DNA of 64,000 nucleotides from Nymphaea colorata (GCF_008831285.2 NC_045149.1:21768535-21832534), one strand, 5' to 3'. Numbered from the stretch's first letter, positions 49,741 to 61,735 are shown. The notes: generated from the letters alone by a model not told the origin. Made by a program: numbers and translations.

Positions 49741-50529
49741 ACCGCTCACACTCATCAATAAAACACTAAAAGATCTTTCTTCCCTAAACCCGACCCACGA
49801 ATCAACTAAGAAACTTTTAAAATTCAACGTTCAAACTTCTTTGACATATACAAATCTGATATATAAATGGAAAAAACATAATAGTGTTGATTCTTGTATT
49901 CATATTCTTGATTAATTATGATGGTCTCATCTACGTGGTTAGGTTTACCAAAACAAACACTTATGCGCAGGAAAACAAGCACGTTTGGGCATTTTAGTAC
50001 AACCATTTTGTAACACCAATTTGTACTTGTCGGCCAAGACATAAAAGTATTGATTTTTTTCTCCCTTACAACCATTTTAGTTGTCATGTTCATAAAAATC
50101 ATATTTTTACTGTACACATTTGGGCATTTTATGCTAAAATATGTTACTTGGTAGTAATTACTAGGTCAAGGCCTCAAATCACCACAGCCTACGATATTTG
50201 CGATGATGCGTGTGGGAAAGGTAACAGTTAAATTATTGAACGAGGGAGAGGAATAACTATATATATATAGTTAATTTTGTATTTGTTTGTAATCATTTGG
50301 TTGTGAACATCATGTTTTATTAAAGAAAATTAATAAAAAAAATATTTGAGACTCATCCGCAAGGTAATGTTTTTTTTTTACTCATATTTACCGATGTGTT
50401 TATTGCCAATGTAAATATATCTTATATTATCTTGTTGGGGGTGGCATAAACATGTTATAGTATTGCACCGTGCACAAGCTTCGATGTTGACATGTGGATA
50501 GATGTCATGTACTCAAGCATATATGCCTG

Positions 50530-50660
50530 GGCATCAAAACTGGCCGTAGTTGGCCCGATGCTCAAAACCTTAGCCCAAACGTGAACCCTTGCCGGAAACC
50601 TAAGCTCAGGCCCAAATCAATGCTTAAAACCTAAGCTCGGGTCGAGCCCCATTTTTTTAA
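50530..50660. repeat. Family-E fragment
   Basis: GGCATCAAAACTGGCCGTAG, 'CCTAAGCTCAGGCCCAAATC' and 'CTAAGCTCGGGTCGAGCCCC', followed by an A/T-rich tail. Confidence 0.4.
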
Positions 50661-51410
50661 ATATAAAATAAAACATTTGAAATAAAATATATTTTTAATA
50701 ATATATATATTTTATTAAATAAAAATAATATAAAAAATTTATCCATCCACACCTCACTTTGTATTATGCACAAGCCGCCAGTCCTCCCATAGACACCTAA
50801 CTGCGCGGGTCCAAACCTGCTAAGTTGGGAACTCACCGTCAGGGTGACAGGGTCTGTTGGGTTGTGTGTCCATAAAAAGAGTTGCTTTCATGCCCTCCCC
50901 TTTGATGGCCTTTTAACACCCAAATCCCCTTGAGACAAACGACTCACTTTGACACTCGGTTTGTTTCTTTTCCCATTTCTCTAACAACGACATTATAGTG
51001 AAAAAAGGTAGACTCTGTGGCTAGATCAGTAAAATTTATGAAACATGTAACGGTCAAGTTTAAGTGTTATTACACATGTATAGGGTTTTTGGAAAATAAT
51101 AACTAGTTAGTTGAACATTTTAGAAAATCTACTATACAAATACTCATTTATTAGTCATCATATTATAGTGATCACTGTTTATATTTTAGTGGTAGGTGTT
51201 AAACACTTATATGCTATGTAGATAAAAAACAACTTCGGTCCTTGGTCATTTATAGATCGGTGGTTGAAAGAAAACAAAGAGAAAAAGGTGAACTTTAATA
51301 GTAGAGAATGAAAATGCCCTCTTACCTTTCCTTTAGTTTTTCAAGAACTGATATTGTTGATGTGTCTATCTATCACTTAAGTATCTAATACTTACTAATT
51401 TTTCATATGT

Positions 51411-51434
51411 GTATATATATATATATATATATAT
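51411..51434. repeat. (TA)n microsatellite
   Basis: Uninterrupted TA run of about 24 nt. Confidence 0.92.
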
Positions 51435-52729
51435 TATAAAATTATTAAAAATGTGATAACTTTTGGGGTAAGATTGACCAGGTGTGTGGTTTATAAAGAC
51501 TAAGGTGAGACAGGCTCTCAGGTTCAGGTTGGGATGTGAGCTGTGTGCCAGCAGATTTTCAAAAGGGCTGTCTGGAGCAGGGCCAGCTCAGTTGGTTCCA
51601 CTCCTTTGCCAGCCACAAGCAGCCGTCCCATGCCTAACTACTTGCAAAATGGAAAGTTGGTCCACCAAATTGAACTTGTCAAGAAAGCAAGTGGCCTGCC
51701 CTTGTGGTCATTTTACTGGATCTGAATGAACCGACTGGCAATTAATCTCTACATCGAGTATTACAGATCATGGAATTTGATCATTAAGGCCTTGCGTTTT
51801 AGCCAAGCTGCATCGATTTTGAAAAAATGAAGCAAGTAGAAAAAGATTTCAACACAAAGGGGCATTTGATAGCTTCATAATTGAGATCATCTGAATTTAA
51901 GAACTGTGGATTTAAGATCAGACTCTTTTCCTTCCATTCTTAAAACTGACCTTTTCTCAATGCAAATAAGTAGAATAAGGGTCTAAATCCTTTATTTGAT
52001 GAAGCATACATTTTTACTATGGAACGCTTACTACATTAGCCAAAGTATGACAAATCAGATATACATCAGATCCATGGATTTCATATCCAGTGTAACCAAG
52101 TGGCCCTCTAAAGGTTGCAGGTTCATCAAACAATTGAGTTGATGAGATTCAACCCCGTCCCATACAGGAACTTGTCCCATGGCTAAAAAATTCAAATTCG
52201 TTGCCGAAAAAACCACAAAGAGTCACTAAAACTGTCATGAACCTTTAATTCTGCATCATATACCGTCATTAATGCTCCCCAACAGCATCCAATATCAGGC
52301 ATTTGAACTCCACACACACATATATATATACACGCCGTCGCCATGATTGCCAGCGTCAAGTCCTTGTATCAATTCCATGAGAACGGCATGCAGTAGGAAT
52401 CATACTCATTACTCACTTCTTCGTTCCTTCCTTCACAAACAACCTAAAGAAGAAAAGATCAGCGTCAAACGCTTTCAACTGTCCGTAGTCAATCATAGCA
52501 AAAGTTCGGAAGCAAAGAGGATCCATATGCACAAGAAATCGAATATATGCAGGTCGACTTCTTTCAAGAAAAACACAGAACGGAAATCAATTAAGCCCCA
52601 GCACGGCAAGTTTTTGAACGCTCAACCCGTTCTTTGAAGAAAAACACGAAATCCCCAAGTGCAAATCAATTAAGCCCAAGAAATTAAGGCGACGGAGACG
52701 AAGTCGACGCAGTTCGTGGCTAGCTAGCC

Positions 52730-52936
52730 ATGTCAGGGACGTTCAAGAGTACTACACTGCACCAAGGCCTTGTAAGAGAGCACGCCCTAGTAGCGAGAGT
52801 GGGGATCACCCTTAGATCGCCTAAGCCTAAGATCGTAGCATCTGCGGCTGCTTCACTAAATGCTGCAGCAGTGGAGCAGCAGAATCAGAAGAAGACGACG
52901 AAGACGAAGAAGAAGCTTTCGATGTTTCTCTACTAA
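52730..52936 (+). CDS. Possible small basic protein, unrecognised
   Basis: A 68-codon frame with a true ATG (G at -3) and codon composition richer in GC than its flanks. The product starts MSGTFKSTTLHQGLVREHAL, has an Ala-rich middle (ASAAASLNAAAVEQQ) and a Lys/Thr-rich basic tail ending KKLSMFLY. AATAAA follows about 10 nt after the stop, which is close for a poly(A) signal. No family is recognised and no intron is evident. It could equally be a chance frame. Confidence 0.25.
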   Translation: MSGTFKSTTLHQGLVREHALVARVGITLRSPKPKIVASAAASLNAAAVEQQNQKKTTKTKKKLSMFLY

Positions 52937-53574
52937 GGAAGCATCAATAAATGATGAGACAAACTGGGCCTAGCCAACGTAGCCAGAACTGATAAGGCCC
53001 GCGTCTGACCTTTCCTGCTTTACTCAAAAGTTTTAAAGCACTTCTGCTGCCATGAACTTGTAGAACTTTGCACGTATGTCCAAATGGAGAGCAGAAGTAA
53101 AAGGGTACTGCAGAAAACGACTGGTCCGGGACTGTGCTGGGCGTGAGCCCAGGTGGCCCTGCCGAGTCCGGCCGGCGGGCAGGGCTGGGCGGGTGATGAA
53201 GCTAGCCGTCCACTTTTTGGGGTGCATCCTGCATCCTTTTTTGATGGAGGGGTCAAAGTTTTAGCCCCTCGAGCGCGTGTTGTCCCCTGGCAGAGTGTTG
53301 TCTTCTTCCCTTTTCCTTTCGGGGAAAAGGCACGGCAGCACTGATGGAAAAGCGAGACGTTTCCGGCCTTCTTTTGCAGAACAGACTTCCTTTTCGACGG
53401 TGGCTGGTTTTCGGCAGTGTCCTTTTTCTTTTCTCCCCATCTCCCACTTCTGCTTTGGGGAACATACGATATTAGCTTCACTTTTGATGAAATAACGTAA
53501 ACATGCTTCAGTTTTTAGTCTTTTAGAATTGGCTGTTATTGGAATAGGCTGCACAAAGAACCGAGCCAACTTGA

Positions 53575-53979
53575 ACGCTTTTAAAAAAAAACTCGTCTCG
53601 TGCTTCGTTTACAAACGAGATAAGTTTGAGCTTACAAAGATACTCGATAAATGAGTCAAGTTCAAGTTTAACTCGACTCATTTACACTCGACTTGTCTCG
53701 CAAACCGGTACTCTATAAAATATTATCAAAACCAGTTTTACAAGTTATACAAATTAAACACTTATATGAGTTAAACGATTTACATGAGTTGACGCTTATA
53801 CGAGTTAACGCTAAACGAGTTAACACCTAAACAAGTTAAATGGGTTAAACGAGTCGAGTTTGAGCTCGATTTTGTGTAGTCGAGTCGAGCTCGAACTTAT
53901 TATAAGGTGCTCAACTCAAGTTTGAGCCAAGCTCGAGCTGGCCAAACTTAGGCTCGACTTAACTCGTGTGCAGCCCTAA
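53575..53979. repeat. Dispersed repeat, family D (best copy)
   Basis: Rich in GAGTCGAGTTTGAGCTCG, TCGAGCTCGAAC and ACACTCGACTTGTCTCG words on both sides of an AT-richer centre with repeated ACGAGTTAA units. Ends CTCGTGTGCAGCCCTA. About 400 bp. Confidence 0.55.
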
Positions 53980-54592
53980 TGGAGGAGGTGGATCATGTAA
54001 GTGGTGCCTTTGTGTTATTTTCACAAAAGTTGGATCACTTCTTATGAAATAATGAAATAATGAAATATGATGGTGGTGATTCCTAATATTGTAAAAAGGA
54101 GGAGGTTTTCTATGTATGTCGGGGTTGAGTTAGTAATTGTAAATTTGGGTGCAGGTCGATGAGCTAGCTAGCAAAGCCCATTTTGGTCAAGGTCGGGTTA
54201 GGTGCCCATGAGTTAGGTTCGTGTCTGACTTGAGAAGCTATGAGTTAGGTTTACCCATGTGCTGTTTAGACCATCTTTTCATCCTTTTCTTTATTCTTTG
54301 CCTGTGGCATTTCAAAGAAGGAAGGAAGAAGATGCGAGAGAAGTCAAGCGATCTTTAGGGTTGGCCAAATGGTAAGTCACGCGACCCTAGCTTGTTCAGA
54401 GGGCATTGACATATATAAATAGCTTGTACCTTGCAAAATTTGGTCTTTCTAGCATTAAAATTGCTGCAGGCATGAAGATGACACTTAGAGTTTAGTATTC
54501 TAATGAAGGATTTAGTTGTTCAACGCAGTGTGGTGAATATGCGCCGGATCAGTGGATTGGCACCAATTCGATTCAATCCATTGGGTGTCATT

Positions 54593-54723
54593 AGGGGCTG
54601 TTTGACAATAATAACAGGAGGTTAAACCAGACAAATGTTGTAAATTCATAGAACTCCGTAACAAGTGTTTCATGAATATACTCCATTTTTTGAAGCAACA
54701 ATAAGTTACTATTGCCAAATTAA
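54593..54723. repeat. MITE-like element, family A
   Basis: Left end AGGGGCTGTTTGACAATAAT, right end TTACTATTGCCAAAT, with 'AGTGTTTCATGAATATACTCC' inside. 131 bp; the right terminus is slightly eroded. Confidence 0.55.
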
Positions 54724-55530
54724 GAGAAGAGACATCTTGAAATCGAGAACTGGTGGGCCCAAGTTTATGTCTCAATGGTCAAATTGAGAACGGGTAGGCC
54801 CAAGTCAAGTCTTATGCCGAAATAATTTGATACGAACAATCATCGTCTAATTGAAACGGGGATTAAATTATGTTGCAAGTGGTCACTTTTGAATCAAACA
54901 TGAGCAGCAAACTCTACTAGGGTTCATTGGTGCATTCATAATCCACCAGAACTGGATCGAAAGTCATGTGCAAAGGACATCAATTTTCTAGATTCAGATG
55001 GCTCAAATGGTCAATCTGCAGCGTCTGCTGTACCTACTTTGACGCAAGCAGAATGGTCCCAAATGGACTAGGGCTGCCAATTGGTGATATTGACGATTCT
55101 TTGCTGAACAAGCTCAAGAAAATGACTTTAGGTGCTCACAGGTTGGAATCCTCTGGGCTTTGGATTTTTCCTTCCTCAAAATCAACCCAGTAACCTAAGT
55201 TTGTGTACTAAAAACCCATATTAGTGCAATTCTATCTAGCTAATAAGATGAATGGATGAACCCATCTGGGCTATGAGAGCTGCTCATCTCTAAGCTTACT
55301 TATGAAATGAACCTTACCACAAAAAAAGCAAGCCAAACTAACCAAGCTTAGCCGAGCCGAAAAGCGAGATGAAGAAGTGGATGCAAGTTGCAACCACCAA
55401 TCATCATACCACCAAAGGGCACCAAAGTATTTGGCTTAACTCTAACTTTACCAAAGTTGAAAGATATTTAATACTTTGCAGATTTGATATGTATAGATAA
55501 TATTCAAAAGGGGTAGATGGGGCAACAACA

Positions 55531-55540
55531 TATTAAATAG
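55531..55540 (+). promoter_or_regulatory. TATA-like element of the HD-Zip gene
   Basis: TATTAAATAG about 230 bp upstream of the preferred start codon. Initiation 25-35 bp downstream would place the leader from about 55565 and include the upstream ORF at 55674. Confidence 0.35.
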
Positions 55541-55673
55541 TAGAGCCTAAAGTGTGCCCAAGTCTCTACGTCCAAGCTTTGCAGAGCACACAAATCTCCA
55601 CTCCTTTCACACCTCACCTCGCCTCCCCTTTTCAAGATTCTGCTGGAAAACCCAACCACTTCCCTCATTTTCC

Positions 55674-55721
55674 ATGCTTTTGTCCCACATGTCCATCACT
55701 CAAGGTCTCCTCCCCCTGTAG
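55674..55721 (+). other. Upstream ORF (15 codons) in the HD-Zip leader
   Basis: ATG at 55674, peptide [18 protein letters not shown] at 55719-55721, ending 37 bp before the main ATG at 55759. It lies in the predicted 5' leader, in a different frame from the main ORF. Upstream ORFs that dampen translation are known for some HD-Zip I genes (ATHB1). Whether this one acts or is conserved is unknown. Confidence 0.45.
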
Positions 55722-55758
55722 AAGAAGACACCCACCAAAAGATCACTCACCAGTCTTG

Positions 55759-56739
55759 ATGACAGCCATGAAAGATCCACAACAAATGGGCTCCAATTTC
55801 CAAAAAGCCGACGACAGCAGCGTCTCTCCCAGTGTCGACTCGATGAGACCTGTCTTACTCCAGGGTGGCCTGCTGGAGGAAGACAATGGCGACGAGTTGG
55901 GGCTGAAGAAGAGGAGGCTGACCGCCGAACAGGTGAATGAGCTCGAGAAGTGCTTCGAGGCCGAGACGAAGCTCGATCCCGAGCGGAAGACGAAGCTCGC
56001 CGAGCAGCTGGGCCTCCAGCCCCGCCAGATCGCCATATGGTTCCAGAACAGACGGGCAAGGTGGAAGACGAAGCAGCTGGAGAGGGAGTTCTCTGTTCTT
56101 CGAGCCAATTACGATGATCTCAAGTTCAATTTCGAGTCGCTTCGCCAAGAGAAGGAGAAGCTGGCCATGGAGGTAACCAATTAAATGCTACCATTCTGCA
56201 GATTCTTGCTTTCCTCTCAAATTAGACCGTGCCCAACTTACCAGCAGGGCCACTAAGTCATGAGGAATTATGAATTGTTTACACGGTGGTGCAGAAGTAC
56301 ATGTATGACATGAAGGATATCCACCATGAAAAGATTGATGCATTACATTGTACTGTAAGTGTCGATTAATGGAGTTTCTTCTTCGAATTTTGGGATGCGA
56401 GTACAGGTGAGTCAACTTCGAAGGAAGTTGCAGGAGAAGGAAGATCGGGGCAGAAGCAAGGACACATCGGACAGCGACGCGAGCGCGATAGAGACCAACA
56501 ACTCCCATCCACCAGCCATCGCCGGAATGAGCCCCCGGCAATTGGGGCCCTCTCTGAAGCTTTACACCGGATCTGAACTGGAGCTGCACCTCCCGCCGGA
56601 GACCAAGCTCCTGGATCATCACATGACGCGGTTGTATGGCGAGGAGCCGTTCGGCAATGCGGCGGAGGGGACATTAAATTTCTTCGGCAACGAGCAGGCC
56701 ACGTTTCCATGGGCTTGGCCTGATCACTGGACCCAGTAA
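55759..56739 (+). CDS. Class I HD-Zip transcription factor, two exons
   Basis: Exon 1 is 55759-56172 and exon 2 is 56407-56739 (GT-AG intron of 234 bp, phase 0), giving 248 residues. A second in-frame ATG lies three codons on. The homeodomain spans residues about 50-104 ([20 protein letters not shown] ... [16 protein letters not shown]), with the recognition helix WFQNRRAR. A leucine zipper follows without a gap: Leu at 107, 114, 121, 128, 135 and 142. The last heptad is completed only when exon 2 ([10 protein letters not shown]) is joined, which confirms the splice. No START or MEKHLA domain follows, so it is class I and not III or IV; no CPSCE motif, so not class II. The C-terminus ends [11 protein letters not shown], an aromatic acidic tail like the activation motif of ATHB5/6/16-type proteins (tentative). 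It should bind CAAT(A/T)ATTG as a dimer in the nucleus. HD-Zip I genes are often tied to ABA, drought or light responses; nothing here shows which. Confidence 0.93.
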
Positions 56740-56907
56740 TTGACTGTAAGTTTTCGGCATCGGAAGCTGTTTTCTGAACACGACGGGTTTCTAACACAGC
56801 CCCAGTTTCTGATGTACTGTTCTCCTTTTGTTTCCTTAGGACAACATCTCTAAAAAAAAATTCCATATCTTTTCCCAGATTTGAACCTAGCTCTAAGATA
56901 AGATATA

Positions 56908-56939
<32 letters not shown>

Positions 56940-56946
56940 TATATAT
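56908..56946. repeat. (TA)n microsatellite 3' of the HD-Zip gene
   Basis: Interrupted TA run of about 40 nt, 170 bp after the stop codon, possibly in the 3' UTR or just beyond it. Confidence 0.88.
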
Positions 56947-56959
56947 AAAATATGTGTAG

Positions 56960-59900
56960 GGTGTTGGTGGTGATGCATGTTAAATTGATCTGGCATGGTA
57001 TGGGCGTTTGAGAGTGGATATGGCTGTGCCCGTTTTTGTGTAAAATTTCTGACAGGGGATCCACGGCTGCTCGTGTTTTGTGTGCCCAAGTCTTGCTTCC
57101 CAAGCGAACTTGATGGAGAGAGAGAGAGAGAGGGTCCTCCAAGCCAAAGACAGTGACCTCTCGTTCACGAGGAGTTGTCGATCGATGAAGAACACCATTT
57201 ATTTATCCACCTTTTAGCTTTTTCAAATGAGAGATTTATTTAAAATTGTTCAATCCGGGGTCCATTTTTCACTCTATATTATCTCATCTGTTGATATGGA
57301 GTCACAAACACGTTTTAGCAAAACATGGATTCCCAATCACAAGAAAAGGATTTGAATTGTAAACAACACGTTTGAGTTGTTTGTGTTTTCAAATTTGAAA
57401 GAGAGAAACTTGTAATGTAATACACTTTAGTTAATAGGTATCCCACTTCTACTTAAATCTCAAAGTAGCTTTGGACTAGTTAATAGGTATCCCACTTCTA
57501 CTTAAATCTCAAAGTAGCTTTGGACCAAGGATAAAAGAAAGCGATTTGGATTCCAAACGTCAAAACCACACGCATTAGATTCATTGAATAAGAAGAATAG
57601 TTGGGTGTAAGGATTCGCTTATTTTTGAAGTAACAACTTGAATTATAAGATAAGTGTTCCCTTCATTAATGAATTGGCACAACCCAGCACAAGGACATGA
57701 ATCCTTTTTATTAAGCAGTGAAAAGTAACTTATTTTTAAAAGATATTTCGATAATAAAATCCTCAATGGGAGTAAAAAAGAGAAATATATTAAAATCTTT
57801 TTTAAAAACTAACAAAGATACGCGCCAAGAATCAAGATCTGTATCCCGAAAGTCATCCTGGCGAAGGAAACCAAAAAAAAAAAGGAGGCCAATACCTGAC
57901 AGGTTTCAGTAGAAATGCTGCGGTACCACCGCCCATAGGATTTGATTCGTTGTATGCGTAGATACTCTACTTTCATATTTCGTGTCACATATTTCTTCTC
58001 TAAATTGATAAATTAGTGAATATATCTCATATATTCATATTTAAAGTCATATATACTCAAACTTAAATATATTGTTATTACACTACTAAAAACTTGAGCG
58101 AGCTTTTGTAAAAAACTTACATAAATTAATTAATGTCAACATACCACGGCAGTTGACATGTTGCCTTGAACAAGTTTAAAAAAAAATATGTACACTTTTC
58201 TTTTTCGCTTGAGTCTGCAATTAAATATATCATTAGTAACAGCTTAACATTGAAGAAGTAGTGGAAGGTCCCATGGACTTAGTAAAATAAACCGAGGCGA
58301 CAGTGGCCGACCATTTTTTCCGGGTCATTCTATTACAAAATTTGAGGCTAACCGCAACTTTCTTGCATGAATTTTTATATAGTACATCAAGCTAGCATAT
58401 AATAATCTCAACCACCCTTAAATTGTGTAGCCTATCTCTGTGACTGTGGCGGATTGAAACAAACCATCTACAGAAGAATATGAATTGAGTGAGAAAAGGA
58501 AGTACCATATAGGTATATTATATGCTTATTCCACAGTACTAGATGCTTTAATTATATATTCTTTATTTCAAATATGAAGGTACAAGTTTAATTTGTGGGT
58601 TTCTTAATGGCTTAGAGAAACGTATAGGTGTTTCTAATTATAAACGTTATGGTACTGCATTCGGGACGGCATGTTTCTCGATTTTCAAAAAGAAAGAAAA
58701 AGATAAGCTTCGAAGTACATGATATAGGTCTCACCTTTTTCTTTACCTAATCATTGATATGATTTGCAAAAAATTGAATCATTATACTAGTGGCTTTGAA
58801 GTTGACACGCACCTAGGTTCCTTTTTCTGCTTATAACATAGTATCATGTGGCTGATCATGATATTTCATGTTGTATATGAGTTAATAATACTTTTTTTCA
58901 TCATAGAAATTTGGACATTACACCCGATATTATGCAAAAAAGTAGATGACGCACCTATTAGTTTCATCATCGTTTTATACTGAAAAACTGATAAGTTTTT
59001 GCTTTGCTGATGAAAACCACATTAGGATCAGCTTAAAGTAAGCAAAAATACCACATTAGGTATATCTCTTGGTGTCAACCGAGCACATTGGGTGAGGGAA
59101 AAGTGTCGGAGTTTCAGCTTTTTTGTGAGGCAGTAGAATGAAATACTACTTTTGTTCACCCAGCACATTGCTGAGCCTAAAATACTCGCTCTACTTCTCG
59201 AAATTTTCAATTATTTCATACATTTGTGCTTCGTGAATAAAATACTGTCTATACCAATTACCATTCAAGTTAACTGAGAACAGCCTTCTTAATTTTTGTT
59301 AAATATGAAAAGACTTAAGTGACTTTGTAACAATTTAGATACCTGTATCTATGTACTTTTATGAACACCACCAGTTTAGAGACGGCCCCGCCAAGAAATG
59401 TTGTGATCTTGTTGAAGATTTCAAAACCCTTTACAAATAATACAGAAGATTCATATATAAGTTTACTTTCATTGGCTTATAACGATACCACCAATTATTG
59501 GTTGAATATGGACAAGAAAAAAAGTTCTTCCATTGTGTTTATGTTTAATATATATAATATATAGAGGTATCCTAGGCAAGACCTTACCTAACTTTTTGTT
59601 TCCATGCTTAATGAAGAGGCGCCACTCGAACCCGTGAGTCGTCTCCAGCTTAAGGTGAAGAGTTGGGGGCTGCGAGTCAGTCAAGCTGATCAGTTGAACG
59701 GCTCATGGCTGCAGCTTTAGACCGCCGGACATTTGCTTCAGTAAGCCTCCTTGGTCAACGCATGTGCATGCACATGGGTGTGGGTGCGGACGACAGACTT
59801 ACTAAGTCATGACTTAAAGGGGGCAGAGCCAGGATTCTGTTTTAGAGGGGCCAAAAAATTCAGCAGGATACAAAATAAAATTTCCAACAAAAACTAGTAT

Positions 59901-60640
59901 TTTTTTCGGAAGTTCTAAGAGAACCAAACTAAATATTTTTTGAAAAAGTTTAATGCATGCATATCTCCAAGCCAGAAGAGGGAGGGAGGGAATGGCCCCC
60001 TCCTAGCCCCCTTCTCCCCCACTGTGCTTATGCTTACATGCACGCACATACATACACACTGATTGTATGTGCTTGTATGCATGGACATACACGGGGTACA
60101 CATTCACACCAAGATCGTCCAAGGTGAGAAGATTGAGTTGCGTGCACACTACCGTGCATAGACGGGGGCATTTTCAAATTTTTGTTTATAAAGTAGAAGA
60201 TATTTTAGTTTTTTTTTTCAACAAACTTTGTTTACCCTAATGAAAAGTTTTCTTTTTGTGTTTTTATAGGAACATTTTACTCATTGCATACCACTATGCA
60301 CAAAAAATTCATGTGCAAAGGTGGCATAAGCATCATGCGCAGTGATAACAGAATTTACAACTAATTGTTTTTCAAGTTATCTTCCCAGTTAAAATTGACT
60401 CTTGATTCACTATCTAGTTCATCAAACTTGCTTGAAGGGTTTGATTTACTTATAGAAAATAGGCCAAGATATTGGGATGGGTTTATTCTTGTAACAGAAA
60501 TAATAATATTGTTGTACTAAAGAAATAATGAGTGCAATTGCTGAACCAAGCTCGAACGTGGTGGTCTGAACTTGAACCCAATTTGAGAACCCAAAGTCGA
60601 GTATTGCTTTAGAGCATGGTAATTGAGTGATAAAAACAAG
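56960..60640. other. Gene-free AT-rich interval
   Basis: Contains a GA run near 57116, an exact 49-bp tandem duplication (57428-57525), a tRNA-like minus-strand stretch at about 59570-59715 and a weak family-B-like stretch at 59818-60010. No coding frame is credible. Confidence 0.55.
57428..57525. repeat. Exact 49-bp tandem duplication
   Basis: Two adjacent identical copies of a 49-bp unit starting TAGTTAATAGGTATCCCACT, at 57428-57476 and 57477-57525. Confidence 0.9.
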
Positions 60641-60653
60641 CTTAAGCAACTAA

Positions 60654-61024
60654 TGTTAAGCTCGGTGCAGCTTTGGATGTAAAGAAAATGAAAAAGAGAA
60701 CAAGGAAGACAAAAGTTAACATGGTTCGGCTTGTTAAAGTCTACGTCCACGACTAGAAGGCACTCAGACTGTATTTCTATTGATGAAGAAACAGAATTGA
60801 GTCCCTTTTATAGGGAAAAAGTTCACGTTTTATCTTAGGCAACATCTTTCTTGCCTAGATTAGATGAAATCTTTGATTGATACCAAGATTATCCCCTTTC
60901 CTTATCTTCAGATCTTTCTACCTTTTTCATCCGATCATAATCTTCAATTACCAGCTCCTCACCCGTTCTCTGATTGTCATTATCTTCTCCAACGGATTTC
61001 TCGCTCTTACCAATTTCCTTAACA
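60654..61024 (-). repeat. 3' LTR of the Ty1/copia element (371 bp)
   Basis: In element orientation the LTR starts TGTTAAGG at 61024 and ends GCTTAACA at 60654, with matching terminal inverted repeats (TGTTAAG/CTTAACA). It is preceded by a polypurine tract at 61025-61038 (TTTGAGGGGGAA). Inside are a TATA box and, on the plus strand, ATGGTTCGGC ... TCTACGTCCACG, words I recall from many plant copia LTRs. The partner 5' LTR lies beyond the window, so age and target duplication cannot be read. Confidence 0.8.
60804..60813 (-). promoter_or_regulatory. TATA box in the copia LTR
   Basis: CTATAAAAGG on the minus strand, about 210 bp into the LTR, expected to drive the element's transcript. Confidence 0.65.
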
Positions 61025-61038
61025 TTCCCCCTCAAACC
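61025..61038 (-). other. Polypurine tract of the copia element
   Basis: GGTTTGAGGGGGAA on the minus strand directly abuts the LTR start TGTTAAGG, where plus-strand DNA synthesis is primed. Confidence 0.75.
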
Positions 61039-61084
61039 AAGCCACTGGTGGAGGATGAGTTTGCTCTTGAGAAGACTGAAAATA

Positions 61085-61675
61085 CGCTTTGATAGGCTTT
61101 TGGTAAAAAGATCAGTAACTTGATTATTGCTTGAAATATACTTAGTCTCAAGTTGTTTTTGAGCGACTCTCTCTCTTACGTAATGGAAGTCAATTTAAAT
61201 GTGCTTGTTTCTATTATGAAACACTGGATTTGTTGTCATATAAAGAGTGCTTTTATTGTCACAGTATAAAATTGGAACTTTGATGATCTAAATTCCAATG
61301 TCCTTCATTAAGAATTGTATCCATGTAAGTTCTGCTGCTGTTGACGCCATGGCTCTGTATTCAGCCTCGATAATTGATCTGGCTACACTGTTTTGCTTCT
61401 TAGCACTCCAAGACACCATTAGCACCAAGAAAAACACAAAATCCTGTAGTGAATCGCCTAGTTTGAGAACATCCTACCCAATCTGAATCTGAAAAAACAT
61501 ATAAATCAAGAGTGCTTTGCATCAATATGTTTAGTCCCATGTGTATTGATCCTTTGATGTACCGTAGAATTCTTTTGACCATTTGATAATGATTTTGAAA
61601 TGGCTCATGCATAAACTGACTAACATAATTAACAACAAATGAAATGTCTGGTCGCGTTAGAGTCAAGTACTGCAA
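61085..61675 (-). pseudogene. Copia RNase H region, with internal stops
   Basis: YLTLTRPDISFVVNYVSQFM (end of the reverse transcriptase) leads into the RNase H motifs SDSDWVGC and RRFTTGFCVFLG. After a frame change near 61400 come EAEYRAMA and CDNKST. In-frame stops occur after the MKDIGI segment near 61292 and again near 61195, so the domain is not intact. Confidence 0.75.
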
Positions 61676-61735
61676 AGAACCAAGTATTTGCCTATAGAGA
61701 GTAGGATTGTCAAATTTCTCTTCATCATCTTTATA

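Larger units (their letters stand above)
48252..55500. other. Gene-free interval with repeats and one weak small ORF
   Basis: Holds a family-B element (48776-48934), family-E repeats (49385-49740, 50530-50660), a family-D element (53575-53979), a family-A element (54593-54723) and a TA microsatellite. A more GC-rich patch at 52980-53480 is open in several frames on both strands without recognisable similarity. A small frame at 52730 is listed separately. Confidence 0.5.

Noticed and set aside
55552-55758. N-terminal extension of the HD-Zip frame
   Set aside because: It begins with GTG, and the region lies around the expected transcription start and leader. The first in-frame ATG is at 55759.
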